Shown here: piece by piece, positions 27,865 to 38,177 of the stretch | Layout of the letters: each line of letters starts with the position of its first letter | Numbering within the stretch: position 1 is the stretch's first letter | Origin: Hyphococcus sp. | Lineage (GTDB): Bacteria > Pseudomonadota > Alphaproteobacteria > Caulobacterales > Parvularculaceae | Assembly: GCA_021776335.1 (NCBI GenBank) | Contig: JAJFGB010000011.1 | Location: 434,001-498,000, forward strand | Length of the DNA stretch: 64,000 nt | Direction of reading: 5' to 3' | The notes under the pieces: model-generated | Database searches by the model: none | What the model saw: only the letters and a program-made list of their open reading frames with translations | What the model was told of the DNA's origin: nothing | Program-made: the position numbers and the translations under genes

Positions 27865-29850
27865 ATGAACGGCGCCACCCCATCGCGGGCAGATTTTCCA
27901 CAGATGGCGAATGCTATCCGAGCGCTCTCGATGGATGCCGTCGAGCGCGCAAAATCCGGCCATCCGGGCATGCCGATGGGCATGGCTGACGTTGCAACTG
28001 TCCTGTTTACGCAGTTTTTGAAGTTTGACGCAGCTGAGCCCAGCTGGCCAGATCGCGACCGTTTCATCCTTTCGGCGGGCCACGGCTCAATGCTGCTTTA
28101 TTCTCTCGGCTATTTGCTTGGCTATGACGGAATGACGCTTGAGGATATAAAGAATTTTCGGCAGCTTGGATCAAAAACGGCGGGACACCCGGAATATGGC
28201 CATGCGCCAGCGGTGGAAACGACCACAGGGCCCTTGGGTCAGGGACTTGGCAATGCTGTCGGTATGGCGATCGCCGAAGCGCATCTAAATGCCCGGTTCG
28301 GCGGCGGTCTTGTGGACCACCACACTTATGTCATTGCTGGCGATGGCTGCCTGATGGAGGGGATCAGTCAGGAGGCGCTTACGCTTGCGGGCCACTTAAA
28401 ACTTGGCAAGCTGATCGTTCTTTTTGATGACAATAACATTTCTATTGATGGCCCGGTGTCGTTGTCAGATTCCACCAACCAGCTTGAACGCTTCGCAGCG
28501 TCTGGTTGGGCGACTGCGCGGATCGACGGCCATGACCTCGATGCCATTGCAACGGCCATTGAAGCGGCGCAGGCTTCCGAGCGCCCGACATTGATCGCTT
28601 GCCGCACTGTGATTGGTCGTGGGGCCCCAACAAAAGCCGGCACTTCAGGCGCCCATGGCGCGCCGTTAGGCGGCGAGGAAATTGCCGGCGCCCGTGAAAT
28701 TCTTGGTTGGCCGCATGCGCCGTTTGAAATTCCTGACGAGATCCTGAGTGCATGGCGATCTGCGGGCGTACGCGGTGGTGAGACCCGATCAAGCTGGGAA
28801 GCCCGTGTTGGAGCTGATCCGCAATGCGTGGCGTTCAAGACAGCCCTGGCTGGCGATTACGCTGGCGCGCTTGTTCCGCGAATTCGGGATTATAAAAAAT
28901 CGCTGGCGGCTGAACCAAAAAAAGTCGCGACCCGTAAAGCCTCGGAGATGGCGCTTGAAGTTATCAATGATGTCATCACAGAGACCGTGGGCGGCTCCGC
29001 GGATCTGACAGGATCGAACAACACCAAAACCAAATCACAGGGTATTTTGTCCGCGGAAAACTATGCCGGGCGTTATATATATTATGGCGTCCGTGAACAC
29101 GCCATGGCAGCGGCGATGAACGGCATGGCTTTGCATGGCGGCGTTGTTCCTTACGGCGGCACCTTTATGGTGTTTACTGATTATTGTCGCCCGTCGATCC
29201 GACTTGCGGCCCTGATGGGATTGCGTGTTGTCTATGTAATGACACATGATTCCATCGGTCTTGGCGAAGATGGCCCGACGCATCAGCCGGTGGAGCATCT
29301 CGCGGCGCTGCGTGCGATCCCGAATCTCAACGTATTTAGACCCTGCGACGCCGTAGAAACGGCTGAATGCTGGGAGTTGGCGCTGAAACATATTGCAGCG
29401 CCGTCGGTTATCGCCCTGACCCGGCAAGGTCTGGAGCCGGCGCGGACAACCCATACGGATGACAATTTGTCGGCGCGTGGAGCATATGTCATCGCGGGCG
29501 GCGCAAAATATGACGCAACGATCATCGCCACGGGTTCCGAGGTTGAAATTGCACTTGAGGCGCGCCGTCTTCTAAAACAGGACGGCGTTAAGGCGCGCGT
29601 TGTTTCGGCGCCTTCATTTGAGTTGTTTGCGATGCAATCGGATGACTATTGCGCAGAGGTTTTGGGCAAGAAGCCGCGTGTTGGTGTGGAAGCGGCGATC
29701 AGTCAGGGGTGGGACCAGATATTACGCCGCAAGGACAAGTTTGTAGGCATGACAAGTTTTGGCGCATCGGCGCCGGCGGGCGATCTTTACAAACATTTCG
29801 GCATCACGGCGAAGGCGGTGGCGCACGAAGTGAAGCACTTGATTGGTTAG
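27865..29850 (+). CDS. tkt: Transketolase
   Basis: Thiamine-diphosphate enzyme moving two-carbon ketol units in the pentose phosphate pathway, 661 residues. Seen in order: N-terminal substrate motif [14 protein letters not shown], the ThDP-binding region [20 protein letters not shown] followed by the N-N-I-S-I-D-G turn, the pyrimidine domain with [18 protein letters not shown], and the C-terminal domain. The length matches E. coli TktA (663). It heads a compact tkt-gap-pgk-aldolase group with gaps of 9, 12 and 1 bp, clearly an operon. The ATG lies within the shadow of the minus-strand coiled-coil frame, supporting a shorter start for that gene. Confidence 0.96.
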   Translation: MNGATPSRADFPQMANAIRALSMDAVERAKSGHPGMPMGMADVATVLFTQFLKFDAAEPSWPDRDRFILSAGHGSMLLYSLGYLLGYDGMTLEDIKNFRQLGSKTAGHPEYGHAPAVETTTGPLGQGLGNAVGMAIAEAHLNARFGGGLVDHHTYVIAGDGCLMEGISQEALTLAGHLKLGKLIVLFDDNNISIDGPVSLSDSTNQLERFAASGWATARIDGHDLDAIATAIEAAQASERPTLIACRTVIGRGAPTKAGTSGAHGAPLGGEEIAGAREILGWPHAPFEIPDEILSAWRSAGVRGGETRSSWEARVGADPQCVAFKTALAGDYAGALVPRIRDYKKSLAAEPKKVATRKASEMALEVINDVITETVGGSADLTGSNNTKTKSQGILSAENYAGRYIYYGVREHAMAAAMNGMALHGGVVPYGGTFMVFTDYCRPSIRLAALMGLRVVYVMTHDSIGLGEDGPTHQPVEHLAALRAIPNLNVFRPCDAVETAECWELALKHIAAPSVIALTRQGLEPARTTHTDDNLSARGAYVIAGGAKYDATIIATGSEVEIALEARRLLKQDGVKARVVSAPSFELFAMQSDDYCAEVLGKKPRVGVEAAISQGWDQILRRKDKFVGMTSFGASAPAGDLYKHFGITAKAVAHEVKHLIG

Positions 29851-29859
29851 GAGAATATC

Positions 29860-30867
29860 ATGGCATTGAAAATTGCAATTAATGGATTTGGCCGCATTGG
29901 TCGTCTTGCATTACGGTCGATCGTTGAGACCGGGCGCAAAGGCGTTGACGTTGTGGCGATCAATGATTTGGGTCCTGTCGAGACCAATGCGCATCTTATT
30001 CAGTATGATTCGGTGCATGGGCGCTTTCCTCACGAAGTGAAAACCACCAGCGACACGATTGATGTGGGGCTGGGGCCGATCAAAGTGCTGGCCGAGCGCG
30101 ACCCGACCAAACTGCCTTGGGGTGAAATGGGCGTCGATATTGTGTTTGAGTGCACAGGTATTTTTGCCGCCCGCGACAAAGCAGCGATGCATCTCGAGGC
30201 TGGCGCCAAGCGGGTGTTGGTTTCGGCGCCAGCGTCCGGCTCTGACAAAACCATCGTTTATGGCGTCAATCATGGCAGCCTGACCAGCGACGATCTGGTT
30301 GTTTCAAACGCATCCTGCACGACAAATTGCCTTGCGCCGGTTGCAAAGGTTCTAAACGACACTGTCGGTATCGAACGCGGTTATATGACGACGATCCACT
30401 CATACACTGGCGATCAGCCGACCCTCGATACCTTGCATGGCGACCTTTATCGCGCACGCGGCGCGGCGACCAATATGATCCCGACATCGACGGGCGCCGC
30501 AAAGGCGGTCGGTCTTGTGTTACCCGATCTCAACGGCAAGCTCGACGGCTCTTCGATTCGCGTACCGACGGCGAATGTCTCGGTTGTTGATCTCGTTTTC
30601 ACGCCGAAGCGCGACACCAATGTCGATGAAGTCAACGGCGCGATGATCGAAGCTTCAAACGGCTACCTCAAAGGCATTCTTGGGGTTACCGACAAGCCGT
30701 TGGTGTCGTCTGACTTTAATCACGACCCGCATTCATCGACTTTTGCGTTGCCACAGACGCAGATTCTTGAAGGCAAACTCGTGCGCATCCTGACCTGGTA
30801 TGACAATGAGTGGGGATTTTCCACACGGATGACGGATACTGCCCTCGAAATGGCGAAGCATTTTTAG
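29860..30867 (+). CDS. gap: Type I glyceraldehyde-3-phosphate dehydrogenase
   Basis: Phosphorylating GAPDH of 335 residues converting glyceraldehyde-3-phosphate to 1,3-bisphosphoglycerate. The NAD-binding start INGFGRIGRLALRS and the catalytic block SNASCTTNCLAPVAKVL (nucleophile C153) are intact, as is the C-terminal W-Y-D-N-E-W-G-F-S. At position about 35 the sequence has I-N-D-L, compatible with NAD preference, though dual use cannot be excluded. It lies 9 bp after tkt and 12 bp before pgk within one operon. The length is standard. Confidence 0.97.
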   Translation: MALKIAINGFGRIGRLALRSIVETGRKGVDVVAINDLGPVETNAHLIQYDSVHGRFPHEVKTTSDTIDVGLGPIKVLAERDPTKLPWGEMGVDIVFECTGIFAARDKAAMHLEAGAKRVLVSAPASGSDKTIVYGVNHGSLTSDDLVVSNASCTTNCLAPVAKVLNDTVGIERGYMTTIHSYTGDQPTLDTLHGDLYRARGAATNMIPTSTGAAKAVGLVLPDLNGKLDGSSIRVPTANVSVVDLVFTPKRDTNVDEVNGAMIEASNGYLKGILGVTDKPLVSSDFNHDPHSSTFALPQTQILEGKLVRILTWYDNEWGFSTRMTDTALEMAKHF

Positions 30868-30879
30868 GCCACGATAATA

Positions 30880-32100
30880 ATGGCGCGCTACCGAACACTT
30901 GATGATCTTGAAGTCGCCGGAAAGCGCGTCCTTTTACGCGTTGATTTCAATGTCCCGATGAAAGACGGCGCCATCAGCGATGCTACACGCATTGACCGAG
31001 CATTGCCGACCATAAAAGAGCTGTCAAAAAAAGGCGCGAAAGTCCTCTTGCTGTCGCATTTCGGGCGACCAAAAGGAAAAACCGACCCGGCAATGTCACT
31101 GGCGCCCGCTGCAAAGGCATTGAGCGACAAACTCGGCGGACCGGTTGATTTTGCTGCGGACTGCATCGGCGAGGCCGTGGCGACGCTTTCAAAAAATATG
31201 CTGGATGGTGACGTGGCGCTGCTTGAAAACACGCGGTTTCACGTCGGTGAAGAACAAAACGATCCGACTTTCGCCGCCGCGCTTGCTGAGCATGGCGATC
31301 TTTACGTCAACGATGCATTTTCTGCCGCGCATCGCGCGCACGGCTCGACCGTCGGCGTTGCGCGCATTCTTCCCGCAGCGGCGGGGCGCGCCATGGAGCG
31401 CGAGCTTGATTATCTTGATGCGGCGCTTTCAGCGCCGGTGCGCCCATTGATGGCAGTGGTCGGCGGCGCGAAAGTCTCATCAAAAATCGACCTTCTCCTC
31501 AATCTTGTCGGCAAGGCTGATATCCTTGTGGTCGGCGGCGGTATGGCTAACACGTTCTTGTTCGCGAAGGGCTACAGCGTCGGAAAATCCTTGTGCGAGC
31601 CCGATCTCGGCGACACCGCGAGGGAAATCATGACGCGGGCGCAAAGCGCGGGCTGCGATCTTGTTCTGCCGACGGACGTTGTCGTCGCAAAGGAATTTAA
31701 GGAAGACGCTACTCGTGAAGTCATTGGCATCGACGCGGTCAAAGCCGACGATATGATCCTCGATCTCGGGCCGGAAACGGTCGACCTTATTGCGCAGAAA
31801 ATCGAAAATGCGAAGACGCTTGTGTGGAATGGCCCGCTTGGCGCCTTTGAGACGCGACCCTTCGACACGGCGACGGTCGAAGCGGCGCTCTTCGCAGCGA
31901 AAAGGGTCAAGGAGAAAGTGCTGACAGCGGTCGCTGGTGGCGGCGACACGGTCGCGGCGCTCAATCACGCGCAAGCCGCGGACGATTTCACATATGTGTC
32001 GACAGCGGGCGGCGCATTTCTTGAATGGCTAGAGGGAAAAACATTGCCAGGCGTTGCAATATTGGAAGCGTCAGCGGCATCGGGAAAAAACAAGGGGTAA
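30880..32100 (+). CDS. pgk: Phosphoglycerate kinase
   Basis: Monomeric kinase of 406 residues interconverting 1,3-bisphosphoglycerate and 3-phosphoglycerate with ATP formation. The N-terminal substrate loop [15 protein letters not shown] is clear, as are [11 protein letters not shown], the hinge-region V-G-G-A-K-V-S-S-K and the ATP-binding GGGDTVAAL near the C-terminus. The length is normal. It directly follows gap (12 bp), and the aldolase ATG begins 1 bp after its stop codon. Its product 3-phosphoglycerate also feeds serA/serC at the far end of the window. Confidence 0.97.
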   Translation: MARYRTLDDLEVAGKRVLLRVDFNVPMKDGAISDATRIDRALPTIKELSKKGAKVLLLSHFGRPKGKTDPAMSLAPAAKALSDKLGGPVDFAADCIGEAVATLSKNMLDGDVALLENTRFHVGEEQNDPTFAAALAEHGDLYVNDAFSAAHRAHGSTVGVARILPAAAGRAMERELDYLDAALSAPVRPLMAVVGGAKVSSKIDLLLNLVGKADILVVGGGMANTFLFAKGYSVGKSLCEPDLGDTAREIMTRAQSAGCDLVLPTDVVVAKEFKEDATREVIGIDAVKADDMILDLGPETVDLIAQKIENAKTLVWNGPLGAFETRPFDTATVEAALFAAKRVKEKVLTAVAGGGDTVAALNHAQAADDFTYVSTAGGAFLEWLEGKTLPGVAILEASAASGKNKG

Positions 32101-32101
32101 G

Positions 32102-33136
32102 ATGATGGATCTGGAAGCGCTGAACAAAATAGCTGTTGCAATCGTAGCGCCCGGCAAGGGAATTCTCGCGGCGGATGAAAGTTCCGGCACCATAAAAAAG
32201 CGGTTTGATTCAATCAATGCTGAATCGACTGAAGGCAGCCGTCGTGATTATCGCGAAATGTTGTTCCGCACAGATCAAGCGATGAAGGATTGCATCTCTG
32301 GTGTTATCCTGTTCGACGAAACTATCCGTCAAAAGGCCAAGGACGGCACGCCGCTCGTTAAACTCATTGAAAATACGGGCGCGATCCCCGGCATCAAGGT
32401 TGATAAAGGCGCACATGCGCTGGCTGGCGCTGACGGCGAGAAGGTCACTGAAGGACTTGATGGTCTGCGCGAGCGCCTGAAGGAATATTATGATCTTGGC
32501 GCCCGGTTTGCGAAATGGCGTGCAGTGATTGACATCGCCGGCGATGAAATTCCATCCGGTTACTGTATTTCAGCTAACGCCCATGCGCTTGCGCGCTATG
32601 CAGCGCTCTGTCAGGAAGCGGGCATTGTGCCGATCGTCGAACCGGAAGTGTTGATGGACGGCGATCACGATATCGACCGCTGTTACGACGTGACGGAGTT
32701 CACGTTGAAGTCGCTCTTTGATGAGCTCTACGCACAGGATGTGGCGCTTGAAGGCACAATCCTCAAACCGAACATGGTGATTTCCGGAAAGAAATGTTCG
32801 AAGCAAGCGAGCGCCGAAGAAATTGCCGAAAAGACTGTCCATTGTTTCCGCGCATCCGTGCCGGCGGCGCTCCCTGGGATTGTTTTCCTTTCAGGCGGCC
32901 AATCTGACGAAGATGCGACCGCGAATCTCAACGCCATGAATGCTGGCTATAAAGATCAAATGCCCTGGGGGCTGTCCTTTTCCTATGGCCGCGCGTTACA
33001 GGCAGCGCCGTTGAAAGCATGGGGCGGCAAGGCGGAAAATACCGCCGCGGCCCAGGCGGCGTTTGCCCACCGCGCCAAAATGAACAGCCTCGCGCAGCTG
33101 GGCGACTGGGCCAAAGGTCTCGAAAACGTCGCCTGA
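32102..33136 (+). CDS. Class I fructose-bisphosphate aldolase
   Basis: Schiff-base aldolase of 344 residues cleaving fructose-1,6-bisphosphate. It has the class I hallmark near the N-terminus (GKGILAADESSGTIKKRFDS) and the active-site lysine in L-E-G-T-I-L-K-P-N-M-V (K222). The C-terminal region contains FLSGGQSDEDATANLNAMN, as in animal-type class I aldolases. The start is ATG 32102 (or 32105), preceded by AAGGGG inside the pgk end; an upstream in-frame extension to 32054 lies within pgk. It is the last gene of the tkt-gap-pgk-aldolase operon. A class I enzyme in this position is usual in many alphaproteobacteria, whereas others use class II. Confidence 0.94.
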   Translation: MMDLEALNKIAVAIVAPGKGILAADESSGTIKKRFDSINAESTEGSRRDYREMLFRTDQAMKDCISGVILFDETIRQKAKDGTPLVKLIENTGAIPGIKVDKGAHALAGADGEKVTEGLDGLRERLKEYYDLGARFAKWRAVIDIAGDEIPSGYCISANAHALARYAALCQEAGIVPIVEPEVLMDGDHDIDRCYDVTEFTLKSLFDELYAQDVALEGTILKPNMVISGKKCSKQASAEEIAEKTVHCFRASVPAALPGIVFLSGGQSDEDATANLNAMNAGYKDQMPWGLSFSYGRALQAAPLKAWGGKAENTAAAQAAFAHRAKMNSLAQLGDWAKGLENVA

Positions 33137-33253
33137 CCGAATAAATCTTCCGATCCGGCCTTGAATTCCTGATCCAATGGCGCATTTTAGGATTTAGGTA
33201 AACTGGTCAGTGTAATACTATCTCATCACTGATCCCATCGCCCGGAGAAGACC

Positions 33254-34114
33254 ATGATTGGCAGCGACACGAGCACCAGGATAGAAGACATCCCGCCAGA
33301 GGAGATCGAGTGGATCAATGGCTTTGCGACGCCGCCGGCGCCGCCGGTGCGTCCGTTCCACGCACTTGCGTCAGTGCTGAAACTAATTCGCAATAAAGAG
33401 GACACGCGGCAGGTCTTTGAAACAGTGTCGGCGCTCTCCGGCGGAAGTGGCAAACGTTTGTTCAAGCGATTTACGGCAACGCCTTATGGTCGCCGCGTGA
33501 TCAGCGAGCCCGTCAGGCTTGAAAAAATTCTTAGTGATCGTGACGCATTGCGCGCCCTGCCGGAAGGCAGCGTTGGCCGCGCTTATCTCGATTTTATGGA
33601 AGGCGGAAACCTTACGCCGGACGGCCTCATCGATGCGGCAGAAGAAGCGGGCATTGATTTTCGAGGCGATACGCAATTTGAGGAATTTCGTCGCCTGTTT
33701 TTACATCTCGATGTCAGCCATGACCTTTGGCATGTGATGACGGGCTATGGCCGTGACGCGCTCGGCGAGCTTTGCAATCTCGCCTATACACGCACCCAGA
33801 CGAATAATCCGGGTTTCAGCCTTATCATTATTATTGGTCTGATCGCGCAAAAGCTTGAGCAACCCTTCGCGCCCTTGATGAAGGCGGTGGCCGAGGGTGC
33901 GCGCATGGGCAGGAACGCGAATTGGATACTAGAGCAGGACGTTGAAGTGCTTTTGAAGCTGCCGCTGGAAGAAGCGCGCGCTAAGTTGAACATCACGCGC
34001 CCCGATATCTATAATTCGGTGCCCGACGATATTAAGCAGAGCTTGCTCAAGCCGAAAATCACGAAAACCCAGACTGAGCGCGAGAATTTGAACGAGCCGC
34101 AGCCTGCTGCCTGA
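33254..34114 (+). CDS. COQ4-family protein
   Basis: 286-residue protein of the Coq4 family, which in mitochondria supports ubiquinone assembly. The diagnostic metal motif H-D-x-x-H-x11-E is complete in SHDLWHVMTGYGRDALGELC (H156, D157, H160, E172). There is no signal peptide or strong TM helix; a hydrophobic stretch around 186-200 (F-S-L-I-I-I-I-G-L) may be peripheral. ATG 33254 is preceded by GGAGAAG. No ubi genes adjoin it, so a role in ubiquinone metabolism rests on family membership; bacterial members have also been linked to other roles. It is followed by thiE 53 bp downstream. Confidence 0.85.
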   Translation: MIGSDTSTRIEDIPPEEIEWINGFATPPAPPVRPFHALASVLKLIRNKEDTRQVFETVSALSGGSGKRLFKRFTATPYGRRVISEPVRLEKILSDRDALRALPEGSVGRAYLDFMEGGNLTPDGLIDAAEEAGIDFRGDTQFEEFRRLFLHLDVSHDLWHVMTGYGRDALGELCNLAYTRTQTNNPGFSLIIIIGLIAQKLEQPFAPLMKAVAEGARMGRNANWILEQDVEVLLKLPLEEARAKLNITRPDIYNSVPDDIKQSLLKPKITKTQTERENLNEPQPAA

Positions 34115-34167
34115 AGATCGTTTTCTCCTCTCGTCATAACGAGCCCTCCTGCTTATAAGGCGGGGCT

Positions 34168-34812
34168 ATGAGCAATTCTTGCCGGTTATATCTTATTACG
34201 CCGCCGCGGATCGATGATTTCGACGCCTTTAGCCGCGACTTTACCGCAGCGCTTGGCGCCGGAGATGTCGCTTGTGTTCAGTTGCGATTGAAATCAGAGA
34301 CAGGCGCGGCGCCTGACGAAGATATTTTGCGCGCCGCCGAAAAACTGGCGCCAATCGCGCGATCACATGAGGTTGCTTTTTTGATCAATGATCGACCGGA
34401 CCTGGCAAAAAAGGCGGGCGTTGACGGTGTTCATATCGGTCAGTCTGACGGAACCTATGAGGCGGCGCGTGCGCTCCTTGGTGAGGGCGCGACTGTTGGT
34501 GTGACCTGCCATAACTCAAAAGACCTGGCGCTGGTTGCGGGCGAAGCGGGCGCTGACTATGTCGCCTTTGGCGCCTTTTTCCCAACCGCAACAAAACAGT
34601 CGGCCGCCAAGGCCGCCCTCGAGATTCTTGAATGGTGGGCCTATGCGACGACCGTTCCGTCGGTCGCCATTGGCGGGATCAATCCGGAAAATTGTGAGAG
34701 GCTTATTCGCGCCGGCGCTGATTTTCTTGCCGTGTCATCGGCAGTCTGGAATCATCCCGGGGGGCCTGGAAAAGCCGTTAAGGAATTTACTGCCACGATT
34801 GCCAACGCTTAA
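34168..34812 (+). CDS. thiE: Thiamine phosphate synthase
   Basis: TIM-barrel enzyme of 214 residues joining the thiazole and pyrimidine moieties into thiamine phosphate. Motifs: LINDRPDLAKKAGVDGVHIG (pyrophosphate/Mg site), GVTCHNSKDLALVAGEAGAD, the phosphate-binding loop YVAFGAFFPTATK and the late A-I-G-G-I-N-P-E-N. Normal length. No TPP riboswitch is visible in the 53-bp upstream gap, so it is probably expressed constitutively or from the COQ4-like gene promoter. A second thiamine gene, thiD, is encoded separately at 57750-58562. Confidence 0.94.
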   Translation: MSNSCRLYLITPPRIDDFDAFSRDFTAALGAGDVACVQLRLKSETGAAPDEDILRAAEKLAPIARSHEVAFLINDRPDLAKKAGVDGVHIGQSDGTYEAARALLGEGATVGVTCHNSKDLALVAGEAGADYVAFGAFFPTATKQSAAKAALEILEWWAYATTVPSVAIGGINPENCERLIRAGADFLAVSSAVWNHPGGPGKAVKEFTATIANA

Positions 34813-34868
34813 AGCGGTTCGCACGACAAAAGATTCCCGTTTCGTTCCAAACGCCCTATGGTCGGGCC

Positions 34869-35381
34869 ATGAGTTCAGTGATTCGCATTTTCGGGATCGA
34901 TCCCGGTTCGGCGGCGACAGGTTGGGGCGTAGTCGATCGCGCCGGCGCCCGGCTTTCCTATGTCGCTTCCGGGGTCATCCGGCCAAAGCGAGGTTCAGCG
35001 CACGCCGAAAAACTGGCGCAGATTTTCTCAGCGCTGAGCGGCCTCATCGCCGACCACCAACCTAATGAAGCGGCGGTTGAAGAGACTTTCGTCAACGCAT
35101 CCCCCCGCGATGCACTGGTGCTGGGGCAGGCCCGGGGCGTGGCGCTGTTGACCCCGTCTCTGGCGGGCTTGCCGGTCGCGGAATATGCTGCGAATTCGGT
35201 CAAAAAATCCGTCGTCGGACGAGGCCACGCAGATAAGCAACAAGTGCAGGCGATGGTGAAGGTGTTGTTGCCGCTTTGTGCAGCGAATGGAAAAAAATTG
35301 GCGGATGATGAAGCGGATGCGCTGGCGATTGCGATCTGTCATGCACATCACCTTGATATGCGCCGGTTGGAGGCGTCATGA
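34869..35381 (+). CDS. ruvC: Crossover junction endodeoxyribonuclease RuvC
   Basis: Holliday-junction resolvase of 170 residues. The catalytic carboxylates are in [16 protein letters not shown] (D11), V-E-E-T-F-V-N-A and the C-terminal [17 protein letters not shown], all typical. It cuts junctions migrated by RuvAB. The stop codon overlaps the ruvA start (ATGA), so translation is coupled, and the order ruvC-ruvA-x-ruvB is alphaproteobacterial with one extra gene before ruvB. Start ATG 34869 gives the normal N-terminus. Confidence 0.96.
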   Translation: MSSVIRIFGIDPGSAATGWGVVDRAGARLSYVASGVIRPKRGSAHAEKLAQIFSALSGLIADHQPNEAAVEETFVNASPRDALVLGQARGVALLTPSLAGLPVAEYAANSVKKSVVGRGHADKQQVQAMVKVLLPLCAANGKKLADDEADALAIAICHAHHLDMRRLEAS

Positions 35382-36004
35382 TTGGACGGCTTAAAGGCAC
35401 CGTCGCGGCAATTGGCGAAGAGACGGCGCTGATCGACGTGATGGGCGTTGGTTATGAAATTTATGCGGCATCGCGCCTGTTACAGCGCCTGGGTGTTGGC
35501 GAGGCAGCGACGTTGTCGATCGAAACGCTCGTGCGTGAAGATTTGATCCGGCTGTTTGGCTTTGAAAATGAAGCAGAGCGCCAGTGCTTTCGATTGTTGC
35601 AATCAGTGCAGGGGGTTGGCGCTAAACATGCGCTGGCGCTCTTACAGATATTGCCGCCGGCGGCGCTTTATGATGCGATCGCTGCCGAAGATGTGACCGC
35701 GATTTCGAGAGCCCACGGGGTCGGCAAAAAAATTGCCCAACGCATCGCAACTGAACTTCAGTCAAAGATCGGCGCTCTCGCTGGCGCCAGCGGGGAGAGT
35801 TTCACTGTGGCAGCGCGCAAAACAGCAGCGGTAGTATCTGACCCCGCACTGGCAGCGCGCGCTGATGCGGTGTCGGCGCTGGCGCATCTAGGCTATGATG
35901 GCGCAGAGGCGCGCCGCGCGGTTTCGCTTGCTGCCGAAGCGCGTGACGGTGCGGGCGTAGAGGATTTGATCAAAGCGGCGCTCAAAGAACTGGCGCCAGC
36001 GTGA
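35378..36004 (+). CDS. ruvA: Holliday junction DNA helicase subunit RuvA
   Basis: Tetrameric DNA-junction-binding protein of 208 residues that loads RuvB onto Holliday junctions. The N-terminal OB domain ([20 protein letters not shown]), the two helix-hairpin-helix segments ([11 protein letters not shown] and [11 protein letters not shown]) and the C-terminal RuvB-interacting domain ([13 protein letters not shown]) are all present. It overlaps ruvC by 4 bp (ATGA). The FtsH-like small gene starts 7 bp after its stop codon. Confidence 0.96.
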   Translation: MIGRLKGTVAAIGEETALIDVMGVGYEIYAASRLLQRLGVGEAATLSIETLVREDLIRLFGFENEAERQCFRLLQSVQGVGAKHALALLQILPPAALYDAIAAEDVTAISRAHGVGKKIAQRIATELQSKIGALAGASGESFTVAARKTAAVVSDPALAARADAVSALAHLGYDGAEARRAVSLAAEARDGAGVEDLIKAALKELAPA

Positions 36005-36011
36005 GGAAAAA

Positions 36012-36503
36012 ATGAAATTACTGTTTGCGCTGACCGCCGCAATTCTTGTGCTCGTAGCAAATGCCGCTGCGCAGGACGCAGAAGCGGACGGCGCTGCGGA
36101 AAGGTCCGAAATCAGTTACTCCGCATTGCGGAAATTAATCGATAATGGGCGTGTTCGCGGAGCGACAATATCTGGCGACGGATGGTGGGTTACTGTATCG
36201 ACATCCGATGGATCAATACATCATACGCGTGTAACACCGAATACGCCGATTGCAGATCGATTGGTTGATGCAGGCGTGCGTACAGAATTCCTGCACACTG
36301 ATGACGATGAAGAATTACCGCTGTTACTGTCGTTGTTTTTTAATATTCTTCCATTGCTGATTTTTATCGGCTTCTTTTGGTTCGTGATATCTCGTATGAA
36401 GGGAAAAAATAGTGATTATTATTCACGCGCTGAAAAATTGAACGCCGATTTTCTGGAGCGATTAGAAAAGCTTCTTAGTGAGCAGAAATCATCAGATGAC
36501 TGA
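36012..36503 (+). CDS. Stand-alone FtsH N-terminal-domain protein (no ATPase or protease), inserted in the ruv operon
   Basis: 163-residue membrane protein resembling only the N-terminal part of FtsH. Residues 1-21 form a signal peptide or first TM helix (ending N-A-A-A-Q). Residues about 34-97 match the FtsH periplasmic domain ([22 protein letters not shown]). Residues 101-118 ([18 protein letters not shown]) match the second TM region of the full-length FtsH in this window (its residues 99-116) at 17 of 18 positions. A short charged tail replaces the AAA+ and M41 domains. GAGGA lies 4 bp before ATG 36012, and the last 8 bp overlap ruvB, so it is translated with the ruv operon. The local sequence appears more AT-rich than its neighbours. 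Function is unknown; formation of mixed oligomers with FtsH is inference. Confidence 0.85.
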   Translation: MKLLFALTAAILVLVANAAAQDAEADGAAERSEISYSALRKLIDNGRVRGATISGDGWWVTVSTSDGSIHHTRVTPNTPIADRLVDAGVRTEFLHTDDDEELPLLLSLFFNILPLLIFIGFFWFVISRMKGKNSDYYSRAEKLNADFLERLEKLLSEQKSSDD

Positions 36504-37539
36504 ACCTGCTTACGATAATGACGACCGATTGATTGAGGGAACGCGCAAGCCCGAAGATGCTGATGCGGCATTGCGGCCAAAGCGTCTTGATGATTTCATC
36601 GGCCAGCCAAGCGCCAAGGATAATCTTCAGGTTTTCGTCGCGGCTGCACGCCAGCGGGATGAAGCGCTCGATCATGTTCTTTTTCACGGGCCGCCGGGGC
36701 TGGGTAAGACGACGCTGGCCCAGATTGTCGCCAATGAACTGGGCGTCAATTTCCGATCAACATCGGGGCCGGTGATTACAAAACCCGGCGATCTTGCAGC
36801 GCTTTTGACGAATCTCGAAGCCGGCGATGTGCTTTTCATTGACGAAATTCACCGGCTTAGCCCTGTGGTCGAGGAAGTGCTCTATCCGGCGATGGAGGAT
36901 TACGCGCTTGACCTCATGATCGGTGAGGGCCCGTCTGCGCGCTCAGTTAAAATAGATCTGCCGCGCTTTACGCTGATCGGCGCCACGACGCGCTCCGGCC
37001 TTCTTGCCAAACCCCTGCTTGACCGTTTTGGCATACCGATCAGGCTCGATTTTTATTCGCCGGGTGATTTGTGCGCGATCGTTTCCCGCGGCGCCGAAAA
37101 GCTTGGGGCTGAGATGGCGATGGACGGCGCCATGGAAATTGCGCGCCGGTCTCGCGGTACACCGCGCGTTGCCGGCCGGCTTTTGCGTCGGGTCCGCGAT
37201 GTCGCAACGGTTGAGGGCGCCGGCAGGATCGATGCTGGCGTCGCTGACAAAGCCTTAAAGCGTCTTGAAATTGATGGTCTTGGTCTCGATCCGCTTGACC
37301 GGCGTTATCTTGGTCTGATCGCGGAGCATTTTGGCGGCGGGCCCGTCGGCGTTGAAACGCTTGCAGCAGCGCTCGCTGAAGCGCGCGATGCCGTTGAAGA
37401 CGTTGTTGAGCCGTTTTTGCTGCAGCAAGGCCTTATCCAGCGCACGCCGCGCGGGCGGGTTCTTTCCGCCAGCGCCTGGAAGCATCTCGGGCTTGCGGCG
37501 CCAAAGAGCATCGGCGTTGAATTGTTTCCGGAGAAGTAA
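36496..37539 (+). CDS. ruvB: Holliday junction branch migration ATPase RuvB
   Basis: AAA+ motor of the RuvABC resolvasome, 347 residues. Walker [20 protein letters not shown], Walker B in [10 protein letters not shown], sensor 1 in [11 protein letters not shown] and the arginine-finger/sensor 2 region [15 protein letters not shown] are all visible, followed by the winged-helix DNA-binding domain. The start at ATG 36496 ([10 protein letters not shown]) overlaps the FtsH-like gene by 8 bp; a GTG at 36478 is a less likely alternative. The length is normal. Confidence 0.97.
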   Translation: MTEPAYDNDDRLIEGTRKPEDADAALRPKRLDDFIGQPSAKDNLQVFVAAARQRDEALDHVLFHGPPGLGKTTLAQIVANELGVNFRSTSGPVITKPGDLAALLTNLEAGDVLFIDEIHRLSPVVEEVLYPAMEDYALDLMIGEGPSARSVKIDLPRFTLIGATTRSGLLAKPLLDRFGIPIRLDFYSPGDLCAIVSRGAEKLGAEMAMDGAMEIARRSRGTPRVAGRLLRRVRDVATVEGAGRIDAGVADKALKRLEIDGLGLDPLDRRYLGLIAEHFGGGPVGVETLAAALAEARDAVEDVVEPFLLQQGLIQRTPRGRVLSASAWKHLGLAAPKSIGVELFPEK

Positions 37540-37628
37540 AACCACGCCGAAGCGGCAATCCAATACGCCTTATTAGGAAAATTCAGAGACAATAGGCCCG
37601 TTCACGAACGCAAAACGGGAGGCGTGCA

Positions 37629-38132
37629 ATGGGCGGGTTGGTGCTTTTCTTCGGGCTGTTCTTCGCGATCGGCTTCGGCATTCTTGGTTTTGGCGTGCAT
37701 TCCATGCATATGGCGAAGAAGGCCGAGCACTGGCCGACGGTTCCGGGGCAGATCACTTCATCCGATTTTGTCGTAAGTTCCGACGACGACGGCACGAGCT
37801 ACCGGACGAAACTGTCCTATACGTACAATGCCAATGGGCGCGACTACACAAACAAAAAGATCGCTTTTGGCTATGCCGGGTCGAGCAGCCAGAAATTCCA
37901 CCGCGATATTTATGATGCGCTGCCGGTCAATTCACAGGTCGCGGTGCGCTATGATCCCGCCAACCCCGAGCGTGCCGTTCTTTCATTTGGAATTCACCAG
38001 TCGATCATGTTTTTGATGTTGTTCGGCGCGACCTGGACGCTTTTTACTGCGGGCATGGCCGCCATGTTCTGGCTGAGCGGTCAGGGCGTCGGCGGGCTGG
38101 TCGAAAATATGATCATTTTCTCGCGCGGATAA
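37629..38132 (+). CDS. DUF3592 domain membrane protein
   Basis: 167-residue protein with two TM helices (about 3-25 and 127-150) flanking an extracytoplasmic beta-rich domain. The domain pattern (W-P-T-V-P-G-Q-I-T-S-S; Y-T-Y-N-A-N-G-R-D-Y; V-A-V-R-Y-D-P-A-N-P-E-R-A-V-L) is characteristic of DUF3592. No enzymatic motif is visible and the function is unknown. It lies between ruvB and ybgC, two genes often closer together in related genomes. ATG 37629 is preceded by GGAGGCG. Confidence 0.85.
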   Translation: MGGLVLFFGLFFAIGFGILGFGVHSMHMAKKAEHWPTVPGQITSSDFVVSSDDDGTSYRTKLSYTYNANGRDYTNKKIAFGYAGSSSQKFHRDIYDALPVNSQVAVRYDPANPERAVLSFGIHQSIMFLMLFGATWTLFTAGMAAMFWLSGQGVGGLVENMIIFSRG

Positions 38133-38177
38133 TTGCGGTGCGGCGAAGCCGTCGTTCTTTGAGCCGGCGGCGCCCAA

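Noticed and set aside
34115-34167. Possible TPP riboswitch before thiE
   Set aside because: The gap is only 53 bp and lacks the conserved THI-box core; the same holds upstream of thiD.
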